Below, in pieces: positions 56,174 through 64,000 of a stretch of 64,000 nucleotides of DNA. Below the pieces are notes generated by a model, which saw only the letters and a program-made list of their open reading frames with translations, was not told where the DNA came from and searched no databases. Positions within the stretch are counted from its first letter, which is position 1, and every line of letters begins with the position of its first letter. A program made the translations under genes and the position numbers. The stretch comes from G942493275 sp942493275 (lineage in GTDB: Bacteria > Actinomycetota > Coriobacteriia > Anaerosomatales > PHET01), in the NCBI GenBank assembly GCA_942493275.1, contig OW818687.1, positions 868,001 through 932,000 of the forward strand, in the 5' to 3' direction.

Positions 56174-57634
56174 CTACAGAATGTGCGAGAGCAGGCGATA
56201 CGTGGAGTTCACCAGGCGCTCGCCGGTGGTATACGCGTCCACCGTCTCCCGCGTGATCTCGGAGCACTTCTCGCGGTCGAGATCGAACTGCGCTTCCAAC
56301 TGGCGAGCGATGTCGCCGTTGTGGACCCAGGTCATCATCTCCTTCTGGAGATCGAAGCTGCGGCGGTCCATGTTCATCGTGCCGACCGCACAGTAGGTCG
56401 AGTCGACCGACATCGTCTTGGCGTGGAAGAAGCCCGCATCGTAGAGGAACACTCGAGCGCCCGCGTCGAGGAGCTTGGGGTAGTAGGTCCGCGCGGCACG
56501 CCACGCCGTCTGGTGGTCGGGCCAGCCGGTCATCATGAACTGGACGTCGGCCCCGGACAGGGCCGCGCCGACCATCGCATCGAGCATCGGATCGTCCGGA
56601 ACAAAGTACGGCGACTGGATCCACAGGCGCTTGCGTGCCGCGCTCATCGCGACCATGTGAGTGAGCGCTGCCGAGCCATACGGATCCTCGGCGGCCTGAG
56701 CGATGACCTGGATGATGGTCGGATCGCCTTCGTTGAGCGACGGGTCCGGGGCCGGCATGTACTTCGGCGCCAGCACGTCCTCATCCCGCGCGTGGAAATA
56801 CCAACGCGCTGCGAACCACTTCTCGAGCTCTGCGACGCCCGGGCCGGTGTAGCGCAGCCCGCTGTCGCGCCATGACGGGTACCCCTTGCCGCCGTCGATG
56901 TACTCCTGGCCGATGTTGAATCCGCCGTTGTAGCCGATCTCGGCGTCGATGACGGTGATCTTGCGGTGGTTGCGGTAGTTGACGCTGTCGAGGTGCTTCA
57001 TGTCCTCGAAGATCGTCGCTCCCGCCGCCTTGAGCTCCTTCATCTCGTCCTTCTTGAACGGCAGCGTGCCCATCCAGTCGTAGACGATGCGAACCTCGAC
57101 GCCGTGCTTCAGGCGGTCGAGCATGATGTCGGCCATCTTGCGCGTGAGCTCGTCGCGCTCCCAGATGAAGTACTGGTGGTGGATGAACTTCTCGGCCTTG
57201 GCCATGTCCTCGCAAAGGGCGTTGAAGAAGCCCTCGCCGTTCGAGAACAACTTGATGTCACGCACCGGCAGCGGGCTCGCGTAGTTCAGCTTCTCGATGG
57301 TGTTGACCACCTTGATCTGCGGCTTATCCGCATGAGCTGACCTGAAGCGGCCGACGACCGGTTCGTAGAGGTCGTAGATCGGCTTCATGACCGGCATCAC
57401 CACGCTGCGGTAGAGCTCCATCCTGCTCGTCCCCTTCTTGCGCCAATCGCGCCCGAAGATGAAGTAGAGCAGGAGGCCCAGGATCGGGAATGCCCACACC
57501 ATGAAGAGCCACGCGAACTGCTCGGCAGGCTCACGCTCGTCGAGTATCAAGATGATGTAGGACCCGATGTAGTACAACGCGGCAAGCACGACCGCGAGGA
57601 TCGGGTAGCCCGTGGACAACTCGCTGAAGACCAT
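56174..57634 (-). CDS. cls: cardiolipin synthase
   Basis: 486 residues: two N-terminal membrane segments with the PLDc_N motif (WLFMVWAFPILGLLLYFIFG), then two HKD phospholipase D motifs: H223-x-K225 with D230 (HRKITVID) and H404-x-K406 with D411 (FHAKTMSVD). Each is followed by the usual GG or GTMN strand. The enzyme joins two phosphatidylglycerols into cardiolipin at the inner membrane. AAGGAGG lies before the ATG at 57634; a longer frame to 57832 is Arg/Ser-rich and not real. Confidence 0.93.
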   Translation of the reverse strand: MVFSELSTGYPILAVVLAALYYIGSYIILILDEREPAEQFAWLFMVWAFPILGLLLYFIFGRDWRKKGTSRMELYRSVVMPVMKPIYDLYEPVVGRFRSAHADKPQIKVVNTIEKLNYASPLPVRDIKLFSNGEGFFNALCEDMAKAEKFIHHQYFIWERDELTRKMADIMLDRLKHGVEVRIVYDWMGTLPFKKDEMKELKAAGATIFEDMKHLDSVNYRNHRKITVIDAEIGYNGGFNIGQEYIDGGKGYPSWRDSGLRYTGPGVAELEKWFAARWYFHARDEDVLAPKYMPAPDPSLNEGDPTIIQVIAQAAEDPYGSAALTHMVAMSAARKRLWIQSPYFVPDDPMLDAMVGAALSGADVQFMMTGWPDHQTAWRAARTYYPKLLDAGARVFLYDAGFFHAKTMSVDSTYCAVGTMNMDRRSFDLQKEMMTWVHNGDIARQLEAQFDLDREKCSEITRETVDAYTTGERLVNSTYRLLSHIL

Positions 57635-57656
57635 GACGCCCCCTCCTTGCCGGACT

Positions 57657-58082
57657 CTAGCCCAGCGCTGCCTTGATCTTGTCGAGTGCGTCGGTCTCCG
57701 TCGGGGCAACACCGTCGGCGGCCTCGGCGGTCGCCTCGGCAATAGCGGTGATGAGAGCCTTGAATGCAGCGAGGTCCTCTGGAGCCTTCTCGGCCACGAG
57801 GGCAACGGCCTCGCCGATACGCTCGGAAACACCGCTGGCCATGTCTGCCGGGTTCGCGGTCGCTTCCTTGTCGCGCCCGATCTTCAGGTCGCTCGCCAGA
57901 TCGCGCACGAGTTCGCTGTCGCTGCCGGTCTTGGCCGCAGCGACCACCTTGGCGGCACCGCCCGCTTCCTTGAACGTGTCCCAGAAGCCCTTGTCTGACA
58001 TCGAGACGAGCGTCATAGCGCCCGCAACCGCCCACTGAAGCACCTGCCACTGCTCTTCCGTGAAGTCACTCTTGGTAGCCAC
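57657..58082 (-). CDS. hypothetical helical protein
   Basis: A 141-residue protein, nearly all helix and rich in Ala, Lys and acidic residues (FTEEQWQVLQWAVAGAMTL, AAKVVAAAKTGSDSELV, IGEAVALVAEK). The spacing of helices recalls TerB-like or tellurite-related small proteins but the metal-binding residues are not seen. GTG at 58082 has GGGGAAGG before it. Lies 22 bases upstream of cls and is probably on the same transcript. Confidence 0.6.
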   Translation of the reverse strand: MATKSDFTEEQWQVLQWAVAGAMTLVSMSDKGFWDTFKEAGGAAKVVAAAKTGSDSELVRDLASDLKIGRDKEATANPADMASGVSERIGEAVALVAEKAPEDLAAFKALITAIAEATAEAADGVAPTETDALDKIKAALG

Positions 58083-58177
58083 GCGACCTTCCCCCTTCGA
58101 GTTGCGCATCTTGCAGGCGACGTACCGCACCCGCTCAGTTCCATTTCTACCCATTCAGTACTCGAAATCAAGGTTCG

Positions 58178-58843
58178 TTACCCGCCGGTGAGTTCCAGCT
58201 CCACGACCACCGGAAGGTGGTCTGACGCCGATGATCTCGCGGCGTGGGCCTCCACCAGCCGCCAGTGCTCGCTGTACAGCACGTGATCGAGCTCCGACAT
58301 CGGTCTCCACGATGGGAAGGTCTTGCCCACGGAGGCGAGAGTCATGCGCTCCGCCAGCGCCGCGAGGTCGCGGGGCGGACAGTTGAAGTCACCGGCGAGG
58401 ACGAGCGGCAGGTCCGCGGGGAGCTCCGCGGCCAGCTGCGCGATCGCCTTCGTGCGAGCGGTCCGCCCGAGCGAGAGGTGCGTGGCGGCGAATCGGAAGC
58501 GAACCGAGTCGGTCTCGAGTGTGGCGAGCAGGCACTGTCGCCGCTCGCGCCCGCTCGGCAGTTCGATCTCCTCCACGGCGACGATTCGAGGACGGCCGAT
58601 GACCGCGATGCCTGCGCCAGAGGACCACGGATAGCGCTGCAACTCCGAGTAGTGGCGCTCGAACCCGAGCCTGTCGGCGATGTCATCGGCCTGGCTCGCG
58701 CGACCGAACAGCCGCAGTACCTCGTTGAGCCCGGCGACGTCGACGTCGAGCCCACCGAGCACGCCCGAGATGCGACGCGGCGACATCCGCCCGTCGAGCC
58801 CCAGGCAGTTGCGCACGTTGTACGTCCCGAACCGAACCTTCAC
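58178..58843 (-). CDS. endonuclease/exonuclease/phosphatase-family protein
   Basis: 221 residues with the EEP fold: FGTYNVRN (Asn), LNEV (Glu for Mg), GAGIAVIG, FAATHLSLG (His), LAGDFNCPP (Asp and Asn), ELDHVLYS and SDHLPVVVELEL at the end (catalytic His). The substrate may be DNA or a phosphoester. GAGGAG before the GTG at 58843; the longer open frame lies in the intergenic region next to the chemoreceptor gene and is not convincing. Confidence 0.88.
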   Translation of the reverse strand: MKVRFGTYNVRNCLGLDGRMSPRRISGVLGGLDVDVAGLNEVLRLFGRASQADDIADRLGFERHYSELQRYPWSSGAGIAVIGRPRIVAVEEIELPSGRERRQCLLATLETDSVRFRFAATHLSLGRTARTKAIAQLAAELPADLPLVLAGDFNCPPRDLAALAERMTLASVGKTFPSWRPMSELDHVLYSEHWRLVEAHAARSSASDHLPVVVELELTGG

Positions 58844-59078
58844 GACGCGCTCCTCGGACGCCGGCGCATGACGCACCGCGAATTTCCTACCCCCAGACAA
58901 GGAAAAGGCTTGCCCCCGACACTCCATCTCCTGATGTCGACAGTACAGCACCCCGCCGACAATCCCTATGGACGCGACTGGACACTCGCAAGACCTGACG
59001 CGCGGCAACGGCGCCGCGGGGGACTCGGATTCACCGGTGAGGCAATGACGCCTCGTCACGGAGTTGGGAGCACGTGTC

Positions 59079-60671
59079 ATGAACTGGTTCAACGGACGAA
59101 GCATCGCGGCGAAGCTGTCGCTCGGCTTCTCGCTTTTGGTAGCCATGGCGCTCGCTATGGCCGCGATCGGATACGTCGGCATGCAATCGATCATGGAGAG
59201 CGCCGACACCATCGCCGAGGAGTCCCTCCCCGGCATCGACAAGCTGCGCGAGTTCCAGGCCATGCAAGAGTCGATGTTCACCTACAGCCAGGGCATGCTG
59301 CTCGAACCGCCCGCCGACGTACTCGCCGAGTACAAGGAGGCGTGGGCGCAGAACAACTCCGACGCCAGCGAGGCGCTCAACACCTACGGCGACAACTACA
59401 TCGCTCCTGAGAACGAGCAGTACCTGAACGACATGAAGAGCGCGTGGGCGGGCCTCGTCGAGGAAGACGCGACCACCGTCGAGCTGTACGACAAGTACGT
59501 CGAGACCGGCGACTCGAAGTACCTCGCCCAGGCCAAGACCCACGCAAACACGGCCGAGAACGACGCGTACAACGAGTCCTACGAGCTGCTGACCACGATG
59601 ATCGAGGTCGAGCAGACGCGGGCCGCGGCTCAGATGGCCGCCGCCGATGCCGAGCAGACCCGCAACGAGCGCGTCCTGATCATCTCGGCCGCCGTCGCCT
59701 TTGTGCTCGCGATCCTCATCGCCTTCTACCTCACCCGCAGCATCACGAGGCCGCTGGAGAGGGTCATCTCGAGCCTCTCGGCCGGCGCCTCGCAGGTCGC
59801 TGGCGCGAGCAACCAGGTCGCCTCGGCGAGCCAGCAGCTGGCGCAGGGCTCGAGCGAGCAGGCCGCAAACATCGAAGAGACCTCGAGCTCGCTTGAGGAG
59901 ATGGCCGGGATGACGCGCCAGAACGCGGCGAACTCACGGCAGGCAGACGAGATGGCGCGCTCGGCCCAGGGCGCCGCTGCGGCCGGCGTCGAGTCGGTCA
60001 TGAGCATGAACGGCGCGATCAACCGCATCAAGTCGACTTCGGACGCGACCGCCAAGATCATCAAGACGATCGACGAGATCGCGTTCCAGACCAACCTGCT
60101 CGCCCTCAACGCCGCCGTCGAGGCGGCCCGTGCCGGCGAGGCAGGGCGCGGCTTCGCCGTGGTGGCCGAGGAGGTCCGCAACCTCGCGCAGCGCTCAGCC
60201 GAGGCCGCCAAGAGCACATCGGCGCTGATCGAAGAGTCTCAGACGAGCGCGACCGACGGCGTTGCGATCTCCTCGCAGGTCTCCGACAGCCTCGGCAAGA
60301 TCGCCGAGAACATCGATCAGGTGTCCGAGCTCGTCTCGCAGATCGCCGTTGCGAGCCAGGAGCAGGCCCAGGGCATCGAGCAGGTGAACGTCGCTGTCGC
60401 TCAGATGGACCGGGTCACACAGTCCAACGCTGCCAACGCCGAGGAGTCGGCTTCAGCGAGCGAGGAGATGTCGGCCCAGGCCCGCGAGCTCAACGAGATG
60501 GTCAGCACGCTGATCAAGACCGTGCGCGGCGCGAACGCCGACGTGGACCTCCACGTCGCAGGCACCGCTCCGGTGGCCGCAGTGGGCGCCTACAGCTTCG
60601 CTCACGGCACCCCGGTGACCAATCCCGAGTCGGCGATCCCGCTCTCTGACGAGGACATGGCCGACTTCTAG
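59079..60671 (+). CDS. methyl-accepting chemotaxis protein
   Basis: 530 residues: membrane segment (residues 17-37), an outer four-helix-bundle sensing domain (about 40-195), second membrane segment (about 200-220), HAMP (ITRPLERVISSLSAG) and a signalling domain with the hairpin tip DEIAFQTNLLALNAAVEAARAGE written here in parts: IAFQTNLLALNAAVEA, then GRGFAVVAEEVRNLA. These are the CheA/CheW-binding residues. No NWETF tail for CheR is seen. Stand-alone gene; ligand unknown. Confidence 0.95.
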   Translation: MNWFNGRSIAAKLSLGFSLLVAMALAMAAIGYVGMQSIMESADTIAEESLPGIDKLREFQAMQESMFTYSQGMLLEPPADVLAEYKEAWAQNNSDASEALNTYGDNYIAPENEQYLNDMKSAWAGLVEEDATTVELYDKYVETGDSKYLAQAKTHANTAENDAYNESYELLTTMIEVEQTRAAAQMAAADAEQTRNERVLIISAAVAFVLAILIAFYLTRSITRPLERVISSLSAGASQVAGASNQVASASQQLAQGSSEQAANIEETSSSLEEMAGMTRQNAANSRQADEMARSAQGAAAAGVESVMSMNGAINRIKSTSDATAKIIKTIDEIAFQTNLLALNAAVEAARAGEAGRGFAVVAEEVRNLAQRSAEAAKSTSALIEESQTSATDGVAISSQVSDSLGKIAENIDQVSELVSQIAVASQEQAQGIEQVNVAVAQMDRVTQSNAANAEESASASEEMSAQARELNEMVSTLIKTVRGANADVDLHVAGTAPVAAVGAYSFAHGTPVTNPESAIPLSDEDMADF

Positions 60672-60687
60672 CCAAGCCGCCCCCCTC

Positions 60688-60739
60688 CCGCCGGCGCCTG
60701 CTGACCTCTTGAGGTCCGGGCGCCGGCGGTTCTATTTTT
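60688..60739 (+). terminator. terminator of the chemoreceptor gene
   Basis: CCGCCGGCGCC (60688-60698) pairs with GGCGCCGGCGG (60719-60729), followed by TTCTATTTTT. A smaller inner stem GACCTC-ttGAGGTC is present in the loop. Confidence 0.92.
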
Positions 60740-60764
60740 GGGGCACTCCCTGCGCGCAAAGTCG

Positions 60765-60770
60765 TATAAT
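60765..60770 (+). promoter_or_regulatory. -10 box of the citrate synthase gene
   Basis: A perfect TATAAT 38 bases before the GTG at 60803. No good -35 box is found at 16-18 bases; TTGGGG 21 bases upstream is the best match. A start near 60777 would give a leader of 26 or about 90 bases, depending on which start codon is used. Confidence 0.55.
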
Positions 60771-60802
60771 GACCCCTCATTCGGGTAGCCTACGTACATA
60801 AC

Positions 60803-62263
60803 GTGGCTACGCAGTCCTTCTCGGAACACCTCGAGATGCGCGCCGCAGGCGAAAGGACACACCCCTTGGTGCCCAACGATAACCTTGCTTCGTCGACCCG
60901 ACCGCCCCGCACCGCAGATGATCGGCAGGCGGCGTTCGAGTCATTCCTGAAGATTGCCGAGCAGCGCTGCCCGGTGGACCCGGCCCTGTACGTCGAGTAC
61001 GACGTCAAGCGCGGGTTGCGGGACAACGAGGGCCGCGGCGTCGTGGCCGGCATCACCCAGATCGGTGACGTCGTGGGCACGGCGCTCGAAGGCGACCACC
61101 TCGTGCCGGCCCCCGGCCAGCTGATCTATCGCGGAATCGAGATCTCGGACCTGGTGGACGGCTTTGTCGCGGAGCGCCAGCACGGCTTCGAGGAGACCGC
61201 CTACCTGCTGCTGTTCGGACGCCTCCCCAATCGGGCCGAGCTCGACGACTTCGACGACTACCTCTCCGCGATGCGCAAGATGCCGCGCGGCTTCATCCAC
61301 GACGGAATCCTGCGCATGCCGAGCAAGGACATCATGAACGCGATGTCGCGCGGCGTTCTGGGGCTCTACACGCTCGATCCGCAGGCAGACGACACTTCGC
61401 TCAGCAACGTGCTGCGCCAGAGCCTGCACCTCATCGCCAAGTTCCCGATGCTCGCCGTCTACGCCTACCAGGCGTACCTCGACGAGTTCCACGGCAAAAG
61501 CCTCGTCATCCACCGCCCGGAGCCCGAGTACTCCACCGCCGAGAACTTCCTGCACATGCTGCGCCCCGACAGCCACTTCACCGAGCTCGAGGCGCTCGTG
61601 CTCGACATGATGCTCGTCCTGCACGCGGAGCACGGCGGCGGCAACAACTCGACGTTCGCCACTCACGTCGTGTCCTCGACGGGCACCGATACGTACTCGG
61701 CCATCGCCGCCTCGCTCGGCTCGCTCAAGGGGCCGCGCCACGGCGGCGCCAACATCAAGGTCGTGGAGATGTTCGACGACCTGCGCACCACCCTGAGCGA
61801 CTGGAATGACGACGAGCAGATCGCCGACTACCTCCACCGCCTCCTCAACCGTGAGGCGTTCGACCGCGCCGGCCTGGTCTACGGCATGGGCCACCCGGTC
61901 TACTCGGTCACCGACCCCCGCGCGGTCATCCTCAAGGAGTACGCCCGCAAGCTCGCAGAGGAAAAGGGCTACTCCGAGGAGTTCGATCTGCACGCGCGCG
62001 TGGAGCGGCTCGCGCCGCTCGTCATTGCAGCCAAGCGCCGCACATTCAAGGGCGTCAGCGCCAACGTCGACTTCTACTCCGGGTTCGTCTACCGGATGCT
62101 CGACATCCCGGCCGAGCTGTACACGCCGCTGTTCGCGATCTCGCGCATCGTCGGCTGGAGCGCACATCGGCTCGAGGAGTTGGCGGACGGCGGCAAGATC
62201 ATCCGCCCCGCCTACAAGAGCGTGGCGCCGCGTCAGGCATACGTGCCGCTGAACGAACGCTAG
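60803..62263 (+). CDS. citrate synthase
   Basis: 486 residues in the longest reading. LIYRGIEISDLV, LLFGRLPNRAEL, HAEHGGGNNSTF with the first active-site His, SLGSLKGPRHGGAN, GMGHPVYSVTDPRA with the second His, and ANVDFYSG with the Asp make this a citrate or 2-methylcitrate synthase joining acetyl-CoA and oxaloacetate. The start is unclear. The GTG at 60803 has no ribosome site, while AAAGGA lies before TTG/GTG at 60866/60869, so the protein may be about 22 residues shorter. It enters the TCA cycle or a glutamate-forming branch. Single gene with its own promoter and terminator. Confidence 0.92.
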   Translation: MATQSFSEHLEMRAAGERTHPLVPNDNLASSTRPPRTADDRQAAFESFLKIAEQRCPVDPALYVEYDVKRGLRDNEGRGVVAGITQIGDVVGTALEGDHLVPAPGQLIYRGIEISDLVDGFVAERQHGFEETAYLLLFGRLPNRAELDDFDDYLSAMRKMPRGFIHDGILRMPSKDIMNAMSRGVLGLYTLDPQADDTSLSNVLRQSLHLIAKFPMLAVYAYQAYLDEFHGKSLVIHRPEPEYSTAENFLHMLRPDSHFTELEALVLDMMLVLHAEHGGGNNSTFATHVVSSTGTDTYSAIAASLGSLKGPRHGGANIKVVEMFDDLRTTLSDWNDDEQIADYLHRLLNREAFDRAGLVYGMGHPVYSVTDPRAVILKEYARKLAEEKGYSEEFDLHARVERLAPLVIAAKRRTFKGVSANVDFYSGFVYRMLDIPAELYTPLFAISRIVGWSAHRLEELADGGKIIRPAYKSVAPRQAYVPLNER

Positions 62264-62282
62264 AACCTCAACCAGGTAATGA

Positions 62283-62317
62283 AACGAGGGCGACCGGAAT
62301 CCGGTCGCCCTCGTTGT
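62283..62317. terminator. bidirectional terminator
   Basis: CGAGGGCGACCGG (62285-62297) pairs perfectly with CCGGTCGCCCTCG (62301-62313); AA precedes and TTGTATC follows. It serves citrate synthase and, on the other strand, tRNA-Ser(GGA). Confidence 0.9.
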
Positions 62318-62323
62318 ATCTAC

Positions 62324-62416
62324 TGGCGGAGAGCTAGGGATTCGAACCCTAGGTACGCTTTAAAGGCGCACACACGATTTCCAGTCGTGCCCTTTCAACC
62401 GCTCAGGCAGCTCTCC
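62324..62416 (-). tRNA. tRNA-Ser(GGA)
   Basis: 93 bases on the minus strand. GGAGAGC pairs with GCTCTCC, discriminator G and an encoded CCA. The anticodon loop CTGGAAA gives anticodon GGA (reads UCC/UCU). A long variable arm confirms class II. Intact, with no duplicate nearby, unlike the tRNA at 37394. Confidence 0.95.
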
Positions 62417-62465
62417 GTCTGGAACCCCCGCAGTCGTCGAAGACCGCGAGAGAAGTGCAGGCGCG

Positions 62466-62494
62466 AGTATACCGAGGTCCCGCCCCCGCCGCAA
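62466..62494 (-). promoter_or_regulatory. promoter of tRNA-Ser(GGA)
   Basis: TTGCGG (62494-62489) and TATACT (62471-62466) are 17 bases apart on the minus strand, 49 bases before the tRNA. The region round the -10 box is the same as at 37533-37538. Confidence 0.65.
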
Positions 62495-62501
62495 ACAGTG
62501 A

Positions 62502-62542
62502 GTGAGAGCCCCCGACCGGGGTGGGCGGTCGAGGGCTCTCAC
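62502..62542 (-). terminator. hairpin after the symporter gene
   Basis: GTGAGAGCCCCCGACC pairs with GGTCGAGGGCTCTCAC (one bulge). A second hairpin, GGCCGGG with CCCCGGCC, lies between it and the stop of the symporter (about 62579-62606). No T tract on the minus strand. Confidence 0.6.
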
Positions 62543-62619
62543 TTTGCCGGAGAGTGTGGGCTCTCCGGAAGACCTAAGGCCGGGACGGGGGTGGGCCGCC
62601 CCGGCCTGGGGTCACGCGG

Positions 62620-64000
62620 TTACTTGCTCGGCCCACCGAACATGCTGCCGACCTTGTCGAGTCCCAGGTCGCGCTCGTGACGCTCGTGAGCGGTTCCGTG
62701 GATTCGCATCCAGATCTCATCGATGTTCGCCGGGACCTTACCGTCCAGCTTGCTGACGATGACGATCGTGAGCACGGCCACCGGGAAGGTGAACACGACG
62801 GGGAACGTCAGGGCTCCGAGGAACCCGAGCGGACCGTCAGCCGGGATGTACTTGAGCTGGGTGAGCACGTTCATGAGGATGATCGACATTGCCCCGACCA
62901 GGCCCACGACGATACCAGCGGTCGCGCCGCGCTCGGTCGTACCCTTCCACCAGATACCGGTGAGGAGCATCGGCACGAAGGCGGAGGCCCCGACGGAGAA
63001 CGCCCAGGTGACCATCATCGCGATAAGTGCGGGATAGGCTTTGTCCAGGCCGGTCGCCGGGATAGCAAGACCGATGGTCATGGCGATCAGCGAGAACGCG
63101 AGGACCGAGACCTTGCCCACAATGACGCGCTTGGCCTCAGTGGCATTCGGGTTGACGTACTTCTCATACACGTCATGACCGATGGCCGACGCGGCGGCGA
63201 TCAGAAGACCACCGATGGTCGAGAACATCGCGGCGAACGCACCGGCAGCGACGATGCCCATGAGCCACTGACCACCGAGGATCTGGCCGATGGCAGGCAT
63301 GACCTGGTCGGACTTGACCAACAGACCGTCAACGATGGGAGCGCTGGCGTTGTAGGTGCCGTTCGCGGCAGCCTGTTGGATGAACTCTCGTCCGGCGAGA
63401 CCTGCGATCGGCGCGAAGATGTAGAACGTGCCGATGAAGATCAGCACCCAAAAGGTGGAGCGGCGAGCCGCAGCACCGGACGGGTTGGTGTAGTAGCGGT
63501 TCAGGATGTGCGGCAGACCCGCAGTACCCAGCACCAGCGCGAGCACCATTGAGAACTGGTCGAGCGCGCTGTAGCGGTGTCCAGGCTCGGCGAAGACCAT
63601 GTCGCGCAGCTCGTGCAACTTGTTCTTCTGCGTGAGGACGAGATCGACCTTGGCGGTCTCGTCACCGGCGGCGACGGCTTCCTCGACCTTCGCAAAGGCC
63701 TCCGGAGACATCGACTTCTCGGCGTTCTCGATCGGCGCCTTGCCTGTCTTCGCGTCTACCTTGGTGACCTCGGCGACGGTCATCGTCTTGGTCGCGAGCA
63801 GAGTGGCCTTGCTCTGGTTCTTCAGCGCATCGCCATAGTTGAAGCCGTTACCGAAGGCGAAGATGACGACGAGGAACATCGCGAACCACAACCACCAGAA
63901 CTGGAAGATCTGGTTGAGCGTCGTGCCCTTCATGCCGCCGACAGCAACGTAGAACGCCATGATGGCGGTGACCACGACGACGCCGGTGGTATAGGGATCC
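62620..64000 (-). CDS. sodium:solute symporter (acetate permease-like), N-terminus outside the window
   Basis: The frame is open to the right edge (460 residues seen), so the true start is outside; GTG 63975 is not a natural start since DPYTTGV precedes it in frame. The visible part has eight or nine membrane segments of the SSS family: FYVAVGGMKGTTLNQIFQF, LGTAGLPHILNRYYTNPSG, GGLLIAAASAIGHDVY and GASAFVPMLLTGIWWKGTT. A polar insert of about 75 residues (KTMTVAEVTKVDAKTGKAP to LHELRDM) is also seen in cation/acetate symporters of the ActP type. Likely takes up acetate or a similar acid with sodium or protons. Confidence 0.88.
   Translation of the reverse strand, partial: DPYTTGVVVVTAIMAFYVAVGGMKGTTLNQIFQFWWLWFAMFLVVIFAFGNGFNYGDALKNQSKATLLATKTMTVAEVTKVDAKTGKAPIENAEKSMSPEAFAKVEEAVAAGDETAKVDLVLTQKNKLHELRDMVFAEPGHRYSALDQFSMVLALVLGTAGLPHILNRYYTNPSGAAARRSTFWVLIFIGTFYIFAPIAGLAGREFIQQAAANGTYNASAPIVDGLLVKSDQVMPAIGQILGGQWLMGIVAAGAFAAMFSTIGGLLIAAASAIGHDVYEKYVNPNATEAKRVIVGKVSVLAFSLIAMTIGLAIPATGLDKAYPALIAMMVTWAFSVGASAFVPMLLTGIWWKGTTERGATAGIVVGLVGAMSIILMNVLTQLKYIPADGPLGFLGALTFPVVFTFPVAVLTIVIVSKLDGKVPANIDEIWMRIHGTAHERHERDLGLDKVGSMFGGPSK

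Noticed and set aside
60941..62167. 408-codon minus-strand frame opposite citrate synthase
   Set aside because: Shadow frame; citrate synthase motifs on the other strand are unambiguous.
63973..63975. GTG at 63975 as start of the symporter
   Set aside because: In-frame codons upstream to the window edge encode DPYTTGV, which continues the family sequence, so the true start lies outside.

Overview
The window is high-GC DNA from a bacterium that is probably an anaerobic member of the Actinomycetota, possibly coriobacterial (Anaerosomatales-like). This is an inference from the strong G/C bias at third codon positions in the backbone genes, an anaerobic-type sulfatase maturase, multiheme c-type cytochromes, a PASTA-repeat protein and many GTG starts. 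No marker gene in the window settles the taxonomy.

Layout. (1) 1-2.3 kb: a leftward operon with three paralogous split-barrel flavoproteins and an ATC-hydrolase-like protein behind a perfect 8+8 bp palindromic operator. (2) 2.3-10.9 kb: a ten-gene leftward copper-handling operon. It holds a CopA-type Cu(I) P-type ATPase with three metal-binding domains, two small HMA-like metallochaperones, an HMA-like/cupredoxin fusion, a SafE/TauE-type membrane protein fused to a cupredoxin, two further membrane-anchored cupredoxin-like proteins, a lipoprotein, a tandem-domain secreted protein and a Met-rich membrane protein. (3) 11-13.8 kb: a small secreted protein, a triheme membrane cytochrome, and an ECF sigma factor fused to its own zinc-binding/membrane anti-sigma-like tail, with an ECF-like promoter upstream. 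(4) 13.99-37.39 kb: a genomic island of about 23.4 kb integrated at tRNA-Ser(CGA). The intact tRNA is at the right end and a 61 bp duplicate of its 3' part is at the left end. (5) 37.6-64 kb: chromosomal backbone with an ABC-type MacB/LolCDE-like exporter, DegV, a decaheme cytochrome, a GNAT/PAP2/TetR trio, a sulfatase/SulP/maturase operon, small membrane proteins, PASTA protein, cardiolipin synthase, EEP phosphohydrolase, chemoreceptor, citrate synthase, tRNA-Ser(GGA) and a truncated sodium:solute symporter.

The island has three parts. The left part (14-22 kb) is a leftward run of accessory genes with nuclease-like, OGG-fold, zinc-ribbon and DnaA-like ATPase proteins. The centre (22.2-27.8 kb) is a mobility module with a short solitary tyrosine recombinase behind a cluster of repeated motifs, an excisionase-like protein, a RusA-like protein and a phage-type integrase. 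The right part (27.8-37.05 kb) is a previously unremarkable-looking string of eleven leftward genes. They are separated by 87-93 bp imperfect palindromes with the R''/R' signatures of integron attC sites. No integron integrase is present, so this is a CALIN-like gene cassette array carried on an integrative island, which is very unusual for an actinobacterium-like genome. The cassette genes include Mrr-like and other PD-(D/E)XK nucleases, an exonuclease-BRCT protein, HEPN-like proteins, a metalloprotease, and a trypsin-like protein with its catalytic Ser replaced by Ala. This cargo would fit phage defence, but that is inference.
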